Of a stretch of 64,000 bases of DNA, positions 63,372 through 64,000 are shown in pieces. Made by a program: the position numbers and the translations under genes. The notes below the pieces were generated by a model that saw only the letters and a list, made by a program, of their open reading frames with translations, was not told the DNA's origin and made no database searches. The stretch is from Teratosphaeria epicoccoides (taxonomy: Eukaryota > Ascomycota > Dothideomycetes > Mycosphaerellales > Teratosphaeriaceae). The DNA lies in NCBI GenBank assembly GCA_021401465.1, contig JADDMT010000089.1:1-64000 (forward strand), in the 5' to 3' direction. Positions within the stretch are counted from its first letter, which is position 1; every line of letters starts with the position of its first letter.

Positions 63372-64000
63372 ATGAACATCAACAGTCCCGACTCCCGCCC
63401 ACAGGCTGCATGTGCTTCACTCTTTCGCCTGCCCCTTGAGCTCCGCCAGGAAATATACAGCTACCTCACCAGCGCCACTCCAATCTCCCACCCTCTACCG
63501 CGCGCCGGCATCACCAGTGTCTCTCACAAATTGCTGTCACCAGCCTTGCTCTTCGCCAACAAGCAGCTGTCAGCAGACGTTCTCCTATCCTACTATGCCA
63601 TCTCGACATGGAAGCTAATTCTCAGTCATGCCTTCAATTTCTTCAGAGTGGACCCCAATCTAGACGGCCTGGCACGATCACCGATTCTCCTGCACATACA
63701 GAAGGTCGAAGTGGTCTTTTTCTGCGACATATTGCTGCTCAAGGACTACCCCAGCTTCGGCATGACTCAATTCTGTGACGAGATTAGGAAGCGAGCGGAC
63801 CGGGCGTGCGAGGTGCTTTCGCAGGCCGAGCAGTTGCGATCCGTTACGGTGTCCTGGATCGATACGACAATGACTGGGGACCGAACCGAGAAAACTAAGA
63901 CTCTTCTGCCACTGCGAAATTTGGCTAAGAGCAACCACGTCAGCTTCAGAGTCGGGCATGTCAGTGGGCCGGATGCTGAGACTCTTCCTGTCTTCACCAG
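63372..64000 (+). CDS. 2EXR/F-box-like protein (cut by the window edge)
   Basis: ATG at 63372 opens a frame that stays open to the last base, at least 209 codons. Near the start it shows LFRLPLELRQEIYSYLTSAT, the 2EXR/F-box-like LPxELRxxIYxY motif, then ISHKLLSPALLFANKQLSAD-like sequence (VSHKLLSPALLFANKQLSA) that is the usual second block. A long helical region follows (ADRACEVLSQAEQLRSVTV). Fungal genomes hold many such proteins of unknown role. The C-terminus lies outside the window. Confidence 0.65.
   Translation, partial: MNINSPDSRPQAACASLFRLPLELRQEIYSYLTSATPISHPLPRAGITSVSHKLLSPALLFANKQLSADVLLSYYAISTWKLILSHAFNFFRVDPNLDGLARSPILLHIQKVEVVFFCDILLLKDYPSFGMTQFCDEIRKRADRACEVLSQAEQLRSVTVSWIDTTMTGDRTEKTKTLLPLRNLAKSNHVSFRVGHVSGPDAETLPVFT

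Noticed and set aside
1..64000. Search for a novel multi-gene system, secondary-metabolite cluster or mobile element
   Set aside because: No core biosynthetic enzyme, transposase, terminal inverted repeats, or co-oriented accessory gene set was found; gene order is typical mixed housekeeping sequence.

Overview
The window is nuclear chromosomal DNA of a filamentous ascomycete (Pezizomycotina; gene content and intron style suggest Dothideomycetes, but I cannot fix the genus). The evidence is dense eukaryotic genes on both strands, 45-100 bp GT-AG introns with CTGAC/CTAAC-type branch sites, a five-exon beta-tubulin, and proteins restricted to filamentous fungi. I see no rRNA, tRNA, CRISPR or intact transposon. 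All gene models are read by eye from splice signals and family motifs.

Layout. 0-15 kb: F-box protein, DUR3-type urea transporter (-), small secreted protein (-), Gcn4/CpcA-type bZIP factor (-) with an upstream micro-ORF and a Gcn4-type site, prefoldin subunit 5 (+), short MetE-like protein (+), Sld3 replication factor (-), MIX23 (+). 15-20 kb: sparse, with one unrecognised ORF, a 48-residue Cys-rich protein and a hypothetical protein. 20-31 kb: MOB-family protein (-), Leo1 (+), Arf1 (-), DHA2-type MFS transporter (-), SnoaL-like protein (+). 31-33 kb: two decayed genes (HpcH/HpaI aldolase and 2EXR protein). 33-38 kb: housekeeping block of two divergent pairs, RPL35/GOS1 and ATP10/ACL4. 38-41 kb: gene-poor. 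41-49 kb: HMG-box protein, Gir2-type RWD protein, a second small secreted Cys-rich protein, a mitochondrial-type membrane protein divergent from beta-tubulin. 50-56 kb: hypothetical proteins, GPN1/Npa3 GTPase divergent from Cwf19. 56-60 kb: MFS transporter, then remnants of an S53 peptidase and a Dcr2-like metallophosphoesterase. 60-63 kb: DNA ligase I with a PIP box. The right edge cuts a 2EXR/F-box-like gene.

How they fit together: most genes are unlinked housekeeping functions (replication: Sld3, DNA ligase I; transcription/splicing: Leo1, GPN1, Cwf19; ribosome: RPL35, Acl4, Gir2; mitochondrion: Atp10, MIX23; traffic: Arf1, Gos1; cytoskeleton: beta-tubulin, prefoldin). Accessory genes (transporters, secreted proteins, decayed enzymes) sit in the looser intervals. 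I found no coherent novel multi-gene system. The most interesting items are the bZIP leader, the clusters of decayed genes beside MFS transporters, the spliced small secreted protein, and the exon phase problem in the DUR3 gene.
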